Shown here piece by piece: positions 1 to 10,467 of a stretch of DNA of 40,289 bases. The DNA lies in assembly GCA_012031785.1 (NCBI GenBank), contig JAAUTG010000007.1, positions 1-40,289 of the forward strand, read 5' to 3'. How positions within the stretch are numbered: position 1 is the first letter of the stretch; each line of letters begins with the position of its first letter. Both the position numbers and the translations under genes were made by a program. Source of the DNA: Saprospiraceae bacterium (GTDB taxonomy: Bacteria; Bacteroidota; Bacteroidia; Chitinophagales; Saprospiraceae). Under the pieces are notes generated by a model. It worked only from the letters and a program-made list of their open reading frames with translations. It did no database searches and was not told the DNA's origin.

Positions 1-551
1 GGATTAAAAGGCAACTGCTCATTATCTAACGCCCAAAAATTCATTACTCCCTTGTATAAATTCTCCCGATGGAATAGTAATAGCATGACCGATCGTTTCT
101 GCAGGATTTCTGGCGGGATTCCTGTAACCTCCTGTCCCATCATATGCAGGATAAAGGTAATAATTTCGCGGTGTTGGCTTTCGTGTTGTAATAAAAATGC
201 TAACAGCTTATTTTCAGTTTGATTCCCTAGAGTGTCTAACACTAACTCCCGTACTTGTTGGCAATACAATAAAATCCGATCGGGGTCTGGCAAATTCACT
301 CGATTAGTTTTAGGTAAATTCTCTACAGCAAAATAGGATTGGGGATTTTTTATCCCTAAGTTCTGCTGATATTCTGGCTTTAGTAACCAGAGAGATTCTG
401 TATAGGCAATGTGTCCCAAATGCCAACCGATCGGGCTAAATTCTGGATGTGCCAGTACAAAATAAAGACTAGCTTCGATTTGACTCAAAAGACCGATCGT
501 TTGTTTGCGGCATTCAGTCATTTCTTTTATTAGTTGTTCAGTTGTAATCAT
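1..551 (-). CDS. EgtB/DinB-like N-terminal domain protein (SUMF1/EgtB family), partial, likely cyanobacterial
   Basis: Manual minus-strand translation MITTEQLIKEMTECRKQTIGLLSQIEASLYFVLAHPEFSPIGWHLGHIAYTESLWLL...HESQHREIITFILHMMGQE; GWHLGHIA and HESQHRE are DinB/EgtB-like motifs. An IPSGEFIQGSNE SUMF1-like segment appears in another frame near the window edge, suggesting local frameshifts. Runs off the window start. Confidence 0.6.
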   Translation of the reverse strand, partial: MITTEQLIKEMTECRKQTIGLLSQIEASLYFVLAHPEFSPIGWHLGHIAYTESLWLLKPEYQQNLGIKNPQSYFAVENLPKTNRVNLPDPDRILLYCQQVRELVLDTLGNQTENKLLAFLLQHESQHREIITFILHMMGQEVTGIPPEILQKRSVMLLLFHRENLYKGVMNFWALDNEQLPFN

Positions 552-712
552 ATTCTTAGATTTAGGTTTTCAACTTTATTTCTAGCAGAATATTTGCCTG
601 GTTGGAAGTTTGCAGACATAATTCTAAAGGCTAGTTAACAAACTTTAAGATTAAGTGAGATTCTAAACTATGGCAATAATCAATAACCCCTTGCTTTTAT
701 CAGAATGCTATA

Positions 713-744
713 AAACTTATCGAACTTATTGAACTTATTGAACA
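713..744. repeat. Short tandem repeat, ~10-bp unit (GAACTTATTG), about 3 copies
   Basis: aaacttatcgaacttattgaacttattgaacaa read directly. Confidence 0.7.
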
Positions 745-817
745 ACTGTGTGATGACGTAAGTATTTAAGAATGAGTTGTGATGGCATAAAATTTAGATA
801 ACCTTCCAGAAATACCA

Positions 818-919
818 ATGTCTCGCCTTGCAGAGTTGCGCCTACTTCTAAATCAAGCTAGTTATGCTTACTATGTCCTCGATCGTCCTGTTATGTCTGA
901 CGAAGTCTACGATCGGTTT
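818..919 (+). pseudogene. ligA: N-terminal fragment of NAD-dependent DNA ligase, truncated after 33 codons
   Basis: Translation [34 protein letters not shown] matches the conserved LigA start ([24 protein letters not shown]); homology stops abruptly at ~917. Confidence 0.65.
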
Positions 920-1002
920 TAAGCTATAATTTTCTTATTGACTAAGAGCATTACCCATAAAAGATATGGAAGATATAGACGTAACATCTAAAAATAATAT
1001 TG

Positions 1003-1763
1003 ATGAAGATAGTTTCTTACAACGTCAACGGCATTAGAGCCGCTCAAAAAAAGGACTTGTACAATGGCTGGAACCTTACCAGTTCGACTTCCTCTGCTTT
1101 CAGGAAACCAAAGCAGCGCGCAGTCAGGTAGAACTTACTGATTTTGAATCACTTGGCTATCAATCTGTTTGGCATAGTGCCGAAAAAAAAGGATATAGTG
1201 GCGTGGCTACCTTTTTTAAAACAGTTCCCGATAAAGTGGTAGTGGGAATGGGTATTCCAAAATACGATAGCGAAGGCAGGGTGCTGAGAACTGATTTTGG
1301 GGATTTGACCCTTATCAATACATACTTCCCGTCTGGCACCACTGGAGATGTTCGGCAAGGTGTGAAAATGAATTTTTTAACTGATTTTTATGACTGGATA
1401 CAGGAACTGCGCAAGGAGCGTCCACACTTAATTGTAGTGGGAGACTATAATATTGCGCATCAAGCCATAGATATTCACGACCCTGTTAATAATAAAAATA
1501 CATCGGGTTTTTTACCAGAAGAACGCACTTGGATGAGCAAGTGGCTAGAAAGCGGCTTTGTAGATGGATTTAGACATTTGAACCCCGAAAAAGTGGGATA
1601 CAGTTGGTGGAGTTTTCGAGCTGGCGCAAGAGAAAGAAATAAAGGTTGGAGAATTGACTATCAGTCTGTTAGTAACACTTTAGCGGATAGACTTCGATTT
1701 GCAGACCATTTACCTGAAGCAGTACACTCTGATCATTGCCCAGTCTATTTGGAAATAGACTGA
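1003..1763 (+). CDS. xth: Exodeoxyribonuclease III (AP endonuclease), frameshifted at an A7 run near 1046-1052
   Basis: ATG at 1003 gives MKIVSYNVNGIRAAQKK; one extra A restores GLVQWLEPYQFDFLCFQETKAARSQVELTDFESLGYQSVWHSAEKKGYSGVATFF...SDHCPVYLEID. Confidence 0.85.
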
Positions 1764-2479
1764 TGAGGCAAAGGTGCTGCTAGAATGGTAAGTGGCGTCG
1801 TTTCTTTGATGCAAAACTGGTTCAAAGCATCCAAAGAACCATGAAATACATTGAAATCTACATCCCCGCGAATACCATGGAGTTTACCTTTGCTCCCGTA
1901 CTGCCAAAAATGCCAAGCGGCATTGTTGGCTAGAACGGGTTTTCGACTGCTATATCTTGCTATCCAAACTGGGTAATCGTCAAAATGTCCAGCCAGATAT
2001 TTATTGTAGAACTTTTGATAAGTGTATATAATAGGCTTTACGTTATAAGCTGCCTCAAAGAGCGCGGCTAATTTAGTAAGCCGATCTACTAATTCTTTAG
2101 GGCTGACTCCATCCACCACTTCCGCATCCAAGACGGGTGGCAGATCGCCTGGCTCCAAATGAACATTTCTTAAATAGTTAGAGGCTTGCAATTCGATGGA
2201 AAGAGATGGTCTAAAAAAGTGATAAGCACCACGTTTCATTCCCGTTTGCTTGATAGATGCCCAATTAGCACAAAAAAGACTATCTGTGTACGTTTCTCCT
2301 TCTGTCGCTTTAACATAGGCGAAATGGATATTTTGATTGGCAATTAATTGCCAATCCACAGCAGATTGATAATGAGATACATCAATACCGTGTACCTCGA
2401 ATTCATTTAGGCGAGTAGTGGTACTGTTGCAAGCAACTACCAGCAGCGCGATGCTTAATAATCCAAAGAGTCCTCGCAT
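1745..2479 (-). CDS. Glycoside hydrolase family 25 (lysozyme-like) lipoprotein
   Basis: HGIDVSHYQ...VDW, FAYVKATEG, GAYHFFRP, PPVLDAE motifs; lipobox-like LLVVAC at N-terminus. Confidence 0.85.
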   Translation of the reverse strand: MRGLFGLLSIALLVVACNSTTTRLNEFEVHGIDVSHYQSAVDWQLIANQNIHFAYVKATEGETYTDSLFCANWASIKQTGMKRGAYHFFRPSLSIELQASNYLRNVHLEPGDLPPVLDAEVVDGVSPKELVDRLTKLAALFEAAYNVKPIIYTYQKFYNKYLAGHFDDYPVWIARYSSRKPVLANNAAWHFWQYGSKGKLHGIRGDVDFNVFHGSLDALNQFCIKETTPLTILAAPLPHQSISK

Positions 2480-2722
2480 AATAATCTTTTTTTCTTACTA
2501 GCGTAGCTAAAAGCCATCGTTTTTTTAGCAATTTTGATAAGTAACTCAAGTTTGTACCAGTATGAACGTAAAAATCGTAAAAAGGGACGAGAAAATAAAA
2601 TTATTTTCTGATTTTAAATTTTTGATAACAATTAACAGGTCAGGAGCATCGCAGCAAATATTTTATTTTTCAATAGAGATAAAAACAATATGATACACTT
2701 TAGCGACTATCAAAATTAGCAA

Positions 2723-3331
2723 CTAAACCCAAAAGCGATTACCATATTCTTGATAATCTTCAGGCGTGTCAATATCTATAAAATAATGCGGATGAATAGT
2801 CATCATTGAAAAACATGTTGCGGATGACCGTTGCATGATTATTTTCCCGTTTTCTGCATCTGTAAGTGCTAAAAAATCAGGGATGAATTGACGATGAAAT
2901 AAGACAGGGTTTCCTGGACGTTTTCCGCTGTTGGGAACAATAATAGGATAAGTTAAGACTGGTAAATTATGGTCAAATACGCGAATTACCTCTTCATAGT
3001 GGTCAGAAGTTAAAAACGGCATATCCGAAAGGCATATCATAAATCCTGTAGCATCATCACTAAGTGACTGAATACCAAACTGAACAGAAGTTATTTGTCC
3101 CCTCTGGTAGTTTGGATTATAAACTACTGTTATTTTTTCAGAAGGCGGAGGAATGGTTACAATTTTTTCGTGCTCAAAACCTGTTACCACAATAATTCTT
3201 TGAATACTTGTGTCAATTAGTTCTTCTAGCACGCAGCGTAACATGGGCTGATCACGAAATGAAAGTAAGAGTTTATTTTGTGCGCCCATACGATGAGAAA
3301 AACCAGCAGCTAATACGATTGCTTCTATCAT
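2723..3331 (-). CDS. MocA/MobA-like nucleotidyltransferase (NTP_transf_3)
   Basis: MIEAIVLAAGFSHRMGAQNKLLLSFRDQPML...CLSDMPF...GNPVLF; internal Met start chosen over the 3355 start. Confidence 0.8.
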   Translation of the reverse strand: MIEAIVLAAGFSHRMGAQNKLLLSFRDQPMLRCVLEELIDTSIQRIIVVTGFEHEKIVTIPPPSEKITVVYNPNYQRGQITSVQFGIQSLSDDATGFMICLSDMPFLTSDHYEEVIRVFDHNLPVLTYPIIVPNSGKRPGNPVLFHRQFIPDFLALTDAENGKIIMQRSSATCFSMMTIHPHYFIDIDTPEDYQEYGNRFWV

Positions 3332-3377
3332 AAAAAATTGATTGACTTTTAACAAGTAGCGGTTAGTAGATGATGTT

Positions 3378-3506
3378 GGTCTTTGGTCTTTGGTTATTTG
3401 GTCTTTGGTCTTTGGTTATTTGGTCTTTGGTTATTTGGGCTTTGGTCTTTGGGCTTTGGTCTTTGGTTATTTGGGGCTTTGGTTATTTGGGGCTTGGGGT
3501 GTTGGT
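3378..3506. repeat. G/T-rich minisatellite of 7-8 bp units (GGTCTTT / GGTTATTT / GGGCTTT)
   Basis: Direct reading of ggtctttggtctttggttatttggtctttggtctttggttattt...; overlapping ORFs there are low-complexity artefacts. Confidence 0.9.
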
Positions 3507-3520
3507 AAAGACGAACTGCT

Positions 3521-5029
3521 CTATAAATTATCCAACGCCATTTCCCATAGGGTCTCGTAAGGAAATACCTCAATTTCAAAAGATTGGGTAGCAAATTCCA
3601 TTTCTCCCGAATTAAGTTTGGTTAGGTATTTTTCTGCTCGACGCTGCACAGCAACTCGATTAAAATTTCCTGCTGGTATTTGCAGCAGCATTTTGATGAA
3701 ACAGTTACTGCGAAAATTATTGCTACGCCTCAAATGTCGAGTGCAATATTGTTCTATGGCATTGATGCGGTCAATTGCTTCATCCTGTTTTTGAAGGATT
3801 TTTTTTGGCAGCGTGCAACAAAAGTAAAATCTGCACAATCAAAATAGGAATATTAGTCACTCGTTTATCTTTTGAAAATTCAGGAACTTCATTGATGAAC
3901 TTAGTGACTCGAAAATTTCTTTGCGTTTGAATTTCTGTTCGGTAAGTTGTATTAAGGTAGTAAAGATAGGCTTCTACAATTTTCCAAGATTCTTTGGCGT
4001 GCTGCGTGGCTAACTCTCCAAATCCTTCTGCCGCACTTACTTCTTCAAAAATACTTTGTGCTTGTTGATAATCTCCCGAATGAAAGCACAGTAGTACGTA
4101 TGCGTGGGTATGCCAAAACCAATTACCAGATTTAACCGTGTACATGTCAATACACCTTACAATATGCTCTTTACCTTCGTCATAACGTTTTAATTGAAGG
4201 CAGGCAAGTGCTTTTTGAAAAAGAAAAATTTGTAAAGAAAAAACATACTTTATTTCTAAGGATTCAAAAAAAGTGATGGCTTTGTCGCAAGCCACTAATA
4301 ATGCCTTAACGTCTCGTTGAAGAGAAATACAAAAAAGTTCTAGTAGCCTTCCCGTCAAATGCAGACGATACGTACTATATTGTTCTAAAAATGGTGCTAT
4401 TTCATCATAGTAGGTTTTGGCAATCTGATAGGTTTTTTGCAGATTAATCCGGTCATTTTTGTAAGCAAGTAATACTCTGGTGTAATATTCTTGAGATAGT
4501 TCTTCTATATCTAGTAATTGTCGGTAATAATTCGCAGTGTTACAATAATTTTCATACTCTTTCGATTAAATTCTATAGTTCCATAGTATTTACCTAATAA
4601 TTTAGCAGCATCATAAGCAAATTCCGTGAACCCGTAAGTGACTGCCTTTTTCAAACATCGTTGTAAAATTTCGACACTTAATTGATGAATACCTCTGGCA
4701 GTAAATATCTTACAGGCGGTAATTTCTCTAAGCAATTGAAAATAGACGCGCTGTTCTACCCTCAATTCATTACTTCTATAGTCAATAAAGAAAACGGTAT
4801 TCAGTAAATTCGCCTCAAATCTTTTTTTTAGAATTTGATAATTCCTACTTTTACCATCAGTGCCAAAGAAATATTGCGCAGCCTCATCATCGTCTTTAAA
4901 CTCGTCTTTAAGGAGTTTATCGTAAAATTCATCAGATTTATTTCTCCTACGATACCGATTACCTACAATTTGTATTTGGTTCACTTTCAGCTTACTAATA
5001 ATGCTAACTAGCTCTTTTAATCTCTTCAT
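3521..5029 (-). CDS. Conserved hypothetical protein of Bacteroidetes type (helical/TPR-like), split by two apparent frameshifts
   Basis: ORFs 4511-5029, 3780-4358 and 3521-3838 join: the alternate frame gives NYCNTANYYRQLLDIEELSQEYYTRVLLAYKNDRINLQKTYQIAKTYYDEIAPFLEQYSTYRLHLTGRLLELF; the second junction is at an A8 run near 3799-3806. Confidence 0.65.
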
Positions 5030-5510
5030 CGCTTAAAATGTAATTCGTTTACTTTTATTCATTAAATCGTTTTTATAACAAATTAGTTTTTAGTATTTTA
5101 TAAATTTTAGATAAAAAATAGAGGCTTAAAACGGTATGCTAATTCGGTGTGCGAGTGAGGAAAAAAAGATTTTTCCCCCACCTATCTTTGTGCTATCAAA
5201 AAGCGATGTGTTGGCGTGTAAAAAAAGGGTATTTTAGCAGCGAATTGTCAATATAATTTCCTAATAATTAAGGAAGTATTTTTTCTTTGAGTGATTTTAC
5301 ACCCAAAAGAGCGTATGTATATTTGTCTATGAAGTGATAAAGACCTCAACTTCAAGTCGTCATAACTTTGTGTCATAATCAAAAACAAAGTATTATGAGC
5401 TTGAATGATTTAATGATGTTGTTGAATGTGATTGGAGATTCTGACATTCTTGGAATCTAAAGTATTAAGTACCTGCACATTTTTTTTAGCAGATGACCAG
5501 ACATTAGCGC

Positions 5511-5527
5511 CTAGAACGACGTTCTAG
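5511..5527. other. Perfect 17-bp palindrome CTAGAACGACGTTCTAG
   Basis: 8-bp arms around a single central base, read directly. Confidence 0.6.
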
Positions 5528-5644
5528 TAAGGATTAAGATTTAAGGCTACTTCAGAGTAGCGAACAAACAAATAACAAAAAGGCATGTAACTAAGTTAAG
5601 GTATATTGATGAAACTACGTTACATGATGTTTTAATTTCAGGAA

Positions 5645-6430
5645 CTATGCTCCTTTAAAGTGAGGTTTTCGCTTCTCAATAAAAGCAGCAGCACCTTCCT
5701 GAAAATCTGTAGTGCCAGCAGTAATACCGAACTTTTGAATTTCTGATTCAAATCCATTGGTATCACTTTGGAAGTATGCGTTGACGGATTCAATTACTTT
5801 GGTAATTGCGACAGGTCCTTTCTGTGAAATTTTTTGAATTAGATTTATTGCTTTACTTATTGCTTCGGCTTTGGTAGGTAGCACGTAATTAACTAGACCC
5901 AATTTGAAAGCATCCTCAGCGTCAATCATGTCGCCTGTAAGCATTAGTTCTATAGCTTTTGTTTTACCGATGTACTGAATCAAACGCTGCGTACCGCCGT
6001 ATCCTGGAATGATGCCTAAATTGACTTCAGGTTGTCCAAACTTTGCGTGTTCAGTTGCTATTCTAAGATGGCAAGCCATAGCAAGTTCGCAACCTCCCCC
6101 TAAAGCGAATCCATTTACAACTGCTACTACTGGTTTAGAGAATTGTTCGATGCGGAAAAGGACATCTTGCCCTTTTCTAGAGAGCATTTCACCAGCAGTA
6201 GCATCTAGTCCGACAAATTCTTTAATGTCTGCGCCAGCGACAAAGGCTTTTTCCCCTGCACCTGTCAGGATAATCCCTTTCAGTTTCGGGTAATTAGCAG
6301 CATCTTGACCAAAGAAATAATTAATTTCGTCAAGTGTTTGATGGTTGAGTGCATTTAAGGATTTTTCTCGATTGATGGTGAGCGTTAAAATGTCGTCTTC
6401 TTGTTCAAGTTGTAGGATATTGTATGTCAT
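5645..6430 (-). CDS. Enoyl-CoA hydratase/isomerase family protein
   Basis: LTINREKSLNALN, KAFVAGADIKEF, NGFALGGGCELAMACHLRIA, KFGQPEVNLGIIPGYGGTQRL crotonase motifs. Confidence 0.92.
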   Translation of the reverse strand: MTYNILQLEQEDDILTLTINREKSLNALNHQTLDEINYFFGQDAANYPKLKGIILTGAGEKAFVAGADIKEFVGLDATAGEMLSRKGQDVLFRIEQFSKPVVAVVNGFALGGGCELAMACHLRIATEHAKFGQPEVNLGIIPGYGGTQRLIQYIGKTKAIELMLTGDMIDAEDAFKLGLVNYVLPTKAEAISKAINLIQKISQKGPVAITKVIESVNAYFQSDTNGFESEIQKFGITAGTTDFQEGAAAFIEKRKPHFKGA

Positions 6431-6687
6431 TTTAATTTTAGTTTAGTTGCTATCACAGAAAGGTAGTTCCATACCCCATGCCTCATATACCAAAACATGA
6501 GGTTTGCTCTCGTATTAATACAATTAACAATATAACCCTATCTTTTAAGAAATAGTTTTATTGCTCTCTACTTTTTTTAGGCAGTTTGAATATTGTGAAG
6601 CTAGATTAGCATGCTCCATTTACAATAATATTTGAATAGAAAACAGCAACCTAGCCTCTACCCAAATATTATTTTGCAATTTTCTTA

Positions 6688-7470
6688 TCAAACCATCATT
6701 TTCGATGTAGGCTTGGTCAGTGCGTTCACTGCTATTTTTGATAAGAATAATTGAAGTGCTTCCCGCTTTTTTTCATTAAAAGTATAGCTGATATATTGAT
6801 TGAAGTAGCGGTCTAAACTAAAGTTTGGATCGGGAGACTGAAGTAGATAGAGTAGCTGTGGAATAGAGTCTAAACCCAGTTGAAGTGCTTGATTAAATTG
6901 CTGAATAAAGGTATCTGATAGCGGTACTGTACTCACCCAAGCTGCGAATACAAATGGCAAACCTGTCAAATCGTGCCATGCAGCACCAAGGTCATAAACG
7001 AAGGGATACTTGTCCTCCAAACCAATTGTTCTATCGCCAATAATTAGCCCACCTACACTGCCTCCAATTTTCTGGATGTAGTCCGAGCCAGCAGGCAACA
7101 ACTTTGGTGTCACTCCCCAATATTCACGCAACAAAATTTTTGTTAACTCTACAGAAGTCCGAGAGTGAAAATCCAAATATAAGTGGGTCAACGCTTCAAT
7201 TGGATAATCACTGTAAAGGCATACGGTTTTTACTTCGTTCAAAGTACCAATACAATAATCAGAGATAATTTGGGCATTGTTTAGTTCTGGAATAGCTGCC
7301 ACAGGAATTAGTCCAATTTGAGCGGCTCCAGAAGCTAGTTTTTTGGCACATTGAGAAGGAATATCCAGTTCAAGCTGAATTTGTGCATCAAAACCTGACT
7401 TAACAATTCCATATAAAAATGGCTTTGTGTTCAAATAAGTGACCGCTGTGACGGTTAGTTTATGATTCAT
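6688..7470 (-). CDS. mqnA: Chorismate dehydratase of the futalosine menaquinone pathway
   Basis: VTAVTYLNTKPFLYGI, IPSQCAKKLASGAAQIGLIPVAAIPEL, GGLIIGDRTIG, YDLGAAWHDLTGLPFVFAAW. Confidence 0.85.
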   Translation of the reverse strand: MNHKLTVTAVTYLNTKPFLYGIVKSGFDAQIQLELDIPSQCAKKLASGAAQIGLIPVAAIPELNNAQIISDYCIGTLNEVKTVCLYSDYPIEALTHLYLDFHSRTSVELTKILLREYWGVTPKLLPAGSDYIQKIGGSVGGLIIGDRTIGLEDKYPFVYDLGAAWHDLTGLPFVFAAWVSTVPLSDTFIQQFNQALQLGLDSIPQLLYLLQSPDPNFSLDRYFNQYISYTFNEKKREALQLFLSKIAVNALTKPTSKMMV

Positions 7471-7523
7471 GATGATTTTTGTTTGTAATTTTTGATTCTT
7501 TGGTAATTTTTGTAAATGCTCAT

Positions 7524-8143
7524 CTATACTAACAATTTCTCTAAATGGCGAACATCGTTTTCTAAATAAAGTCGAAAAACATCACCCTCAAGCGTTAAAT
7601 GGTATAATCCAGTATTATCCTGTGAATATTTTTCCATTGCAGTCAAAGGTTCATTAAGTAGTACACAAACTAGGCAACGCATCAAACGTCCATGCGAACA
7701 AACCAAAATTGTCTTTTCGGCTCTTTGCTTCAGATGAGCTACGAACACCGCACAACGATCAGCTACATCTTGTGCGCTTTCTCCACCTTCTAGTTTAGCT
7801 TGAAAATCACCTATATTCCAAGCATCCATAACCAACTGATACTCGTCTTTCATGGCTTGTGTTCGCTCAATACCTTCATGCCAGCCCCACGACATCTCGT
7901 TGATTTCTGCAAACTGATACCAAGGCAACCCATTTCTACGAAAGGCGCTATTGTTTCGTGGGTGCGTTTCAGCTTAGAAGTTAGTACCACTTCAAAAGGC
8001 AGGTGGCGATAGGTTTCAAAGAACGCACCTGACTGTGCCAAACCTGTCTCGTTCAAGCTGGTATCTACGCTACTTCCTTGTACTTTACCCAAACGATTAT
8101 AGTCTGTTTCGCCATGCCGGATAAGATAAATTTGTTTGTCCAT
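7524..8143 (-). CDS. Histidine phosphatase family protein (phosphoglycerate mutase-like), frameshifted near 7925-7940
   Basis: IYLIRHGETDYNRLGKVQG and VCSHGRLMRCL; the two ORFs join at a G3/G4 run to give PFVEMGLPWYQFAEINEMSWGWHEG. Confidence 0.8.
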
Positions 8144-8250
8144 TGAACAGTCGGTATTAAAAATAAGTGATTGATGTTAAGCTATTTATCTTTGAACTTA
8201 AGGGTTGAAGTCAAAAATCGTCTTTCAACCTTCTAGGTATTCCATTTGAC

Positions 8251-9462
8251 CTACACCACAGGTAATGCCAAGTAGCCTTTGAATGCTTTGTCTTCTTCAA
8301 ATTCATAATTTGAGTAATCTTGCAACACATGATAAAGTGTGTCTCTTTCTATTGGTTTTCTCCCTACCCTTCTGACCATTTCTACCAACTGTTGCGTAGA
8401 AAGAGAAGGATGTTGCTCTTCTGAACCTGCCATAGCGTATATTTTGGTGGTATCATCAATCGTTCCATCAATGTCGTTTACGCCAAACGCTAGAGACAAT
8501 TGAGCAGTATCTCGACCAATCATGGGCCAATAGGCTTTTAGATGATCAAAATTGTCCAAATAAATCCTGCTAATCGCATAGTTTTTCAAGTCTTCTATCA
8601 CAGATACTTCTGGTAAATGTGACATTTGATTATCTTGATTTCTGAATTTAAGTGGAATAAAAGTCTGAAAACCACTTGTTCTGTCTTGCAATTGTCGCAG
8701 GCGCTCCAAATGATCTACGCGGTGCACATAACGCTCAATATGTCCGTACAACATAGTGGCGTTTGACCTTCCTCCCATTTCATGCCATATTTCATGAATG
8801 CGCAGCCATTGTTCTGCGTTGCATTTTCCACCAGCAATTTGATCTCTAATTTCTGGATGAAAAATTTCTGCACCACCACCTGGCAAAGAGTCTAGCCCTG
8901 CTTCTTTCATCATTTGCATACCTTCTTCATAGCTAATTTTCGCTTTTTTGAAGATGTAGTGATACTCCACAGGGGTCAAGGCTTTAATATGTAACGCTGG
9001 ACGATGCGCCTTGATGCGACGAAACAACTCTACATAAAATGGTACATCGTATTGAGGCAATACCCCACCAACAATGTGTACTTCAGTTACAGGTTGCTCG
9101 TCATATTTTTTAATAATGTCCATAATATCTTCCATCGTGTACTCCCAACCTTCTGAACGCTGTTTAATCAAGCGCGAGTAAGAGCAAAATGTACAAGTAT
9201 AGACACAAATATTAGTTGGTTCAATGTGAAAATTTCTATTAAAGTAAGTGGTATCGCCATGTTTTTGTTCGCGTACAAAATTCGCCAAAGCACCCAAATA
9301 AGCTAAGTCACCTTCTTCGTAAAGCAAAAGCCCTTCTTCGGGAGTGATTCTTTCGTGGTGAGCTACTTTCTCAGCGACTTCTTTCAGCGAAGATTTTAGC
9401 TTAGTATCATTCAATATGGTAGAAATAGAAGGTGATTTCATTTTTTGATTTATTTTTGACAA
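8251..9462 (-). CDS. mqnE: Aminofutalosine synthase, radical SAM
   Basis: NICVYTCTFCSYSR (CxxxCxxC), HIVGG, LPGGGAEIFHPEIRDQI, WHEMGGRSNATMLYGHIE. Confidence 0.85.
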   Translation of the reverse strand: MSKINQKMKSPSISTILNDTKLKSSLKEVAEKVAHHERITPEEGLLLYEEGDLAYLGALANFVREQKHGDTTYFNRNFHIEPTNICVYTCTFCSYSRLIKQRSEGWEYTMEDIMDIIKKYDEQPVTEVHIVGGVLPQYDVPFYVELFRRIKAHRPALHIKALTPVEYHYIFKKAKISYEEGMQMMKEAGLDSLPGGGAEIFHPEIRDQIAGGKCNAEQWLRIHEIWHEMGGRSNATMLYGHIERYVHRVDHLERLRQLQDRTSGFQTFIPLKFRNQDNQMSHLPEVSVIEDLKNYAISRIYLDNFDHLKAYWPMIGRDTAQLSLAFGVNDIDGTIDDTTKIYAMAGSEEQHPSLSTQQLVEMVRRVGRKPIERDTLYHVLQDYSNYEFEEDKAFKGYLALPVV

Positions 9463-9582
9463 ATGTTTTGTTTGAATTTTGAGTCAAATGTATAACAAGT
9501 TTCGGAACTTTCAGTTTTGATTGAAAGTAAAAAAACTCGCATAGCAAACATTTTATTTTATAATTCTAGTTTTTTTTCCTGA

Positions 9583-10467
9583 ATGCTGTCAATTTTAATA
9601 CCAATATACAATTTTGACTGCCGCGCTTTGGTGCAGACACTTGATCTACAATGCCAAAAGGCGAACATACCGTATGAAATTATTTGCCTAGACGATGCGT
9701 CAAATCCTGATTTTCAGCAAGTTAATAGTCATTTAAACGAACTCTCGCCACAAATAAAATATCAGTATTTAAGCACCAACATTGGTCGAGCAAAAATAAG
9801 AAACCAACTGACGAGACTAGCAAGCTATGATTGTTTGTTGTTTATGGATTGCGATGCTAAAGTAGGAAGTGAGGATTATATTAGTAACTACTTAAAAATG
9901 ATAAACGAGGACAGTGTCATTTGTGGAGGACGCATTTACAGTTCATCACCCCCTGATAATCAAGAACTTAAATTGCATTGGCTTTACGGAAAGCAACGCG
10001 AACAACTTCCAGCACCTGTACGCCAGCAGCAACCTTACACGAGTTTTATGACCAATAATTTTCTGATTGCTAAGCACTTAATGTTGGCTCATCCATTTGA
10101 AGAAACTTTAATACAGTACGGGCATGAAGATACTCTTTTTGGATTAGCGCTACAGCAGAAAAAAATTGCGATACAACACATTGATAACCCTTTGCAACAC
10201 ATAGGCTTAGAGCAAACATCTACCTTCCTTCACAAACAAAACCAAGCTATAAAAAACTTAATCCAACTATTAGATGCTGGACATCCCATTTCTACTAAAC
10301 TAATAAGGACTCATCAACGACTGCGCTACTGGGGATTGATTCTTCTCCTGAAACCTTTCCAAAAAAAAATACAGCAGCTAGCTTACCAACAATTGTTACG
10401 AGGTAGCGAAAAACTGCTATGGCTGGATGTCTGGAAATTAATGGTATTTCTTAATTTTCGTAATTAA
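9583..10467 (+). CDS. Family 2 glycosyltransferase
   Basis: LSILIPIYNFDCRALVQTL, EIICLDDASN, NIGRAKIRNQL, LLFMDCDAKVG. Confidence 0.85.
   Translation: MLSILIPIYNFDCRALVQTLDLQCQKANIPYEIICLDDASNPDFQQVNSHLNELSPQIKYQYLSTNIGRAKIRNQLTRLASYDCLLFMDCDAKVGSEDYISNYLKMINEDSVICGGRIYSSSPPDNQELKLHWLYGKQREQLPAPVRQQQPYTSFMTNNFLIAKHLMLAHPFEETLIQYGHEDTLFGLALQQKKIAIQHIDNPLQHIGLEQTSTFLHKQNQAIKNLIQLLDAGHPISTKLIRTHQRLRYWGLILLLKPFQKKIQQLAYQQLLRGSEKLLWLDVWKLMVFLNFRN

Noticed and set aside
1-920. Horizontal transfer of cyanobacterial genes
   Set aside because: The ligA fragment is only 33 codons and breaks abruptly; chimera is simpler, though reads are needed to decide.
3378-3506. CRISPR array
   Set aside because: Units of 7-8 bp with no spacers; no cas genes in the window.
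3370-3594. ORFs over the G/T repeat (73 aa plus, 66 aa minus)
   Set aside because: Low-complexity translations of a minisatellite; no protein-like features.
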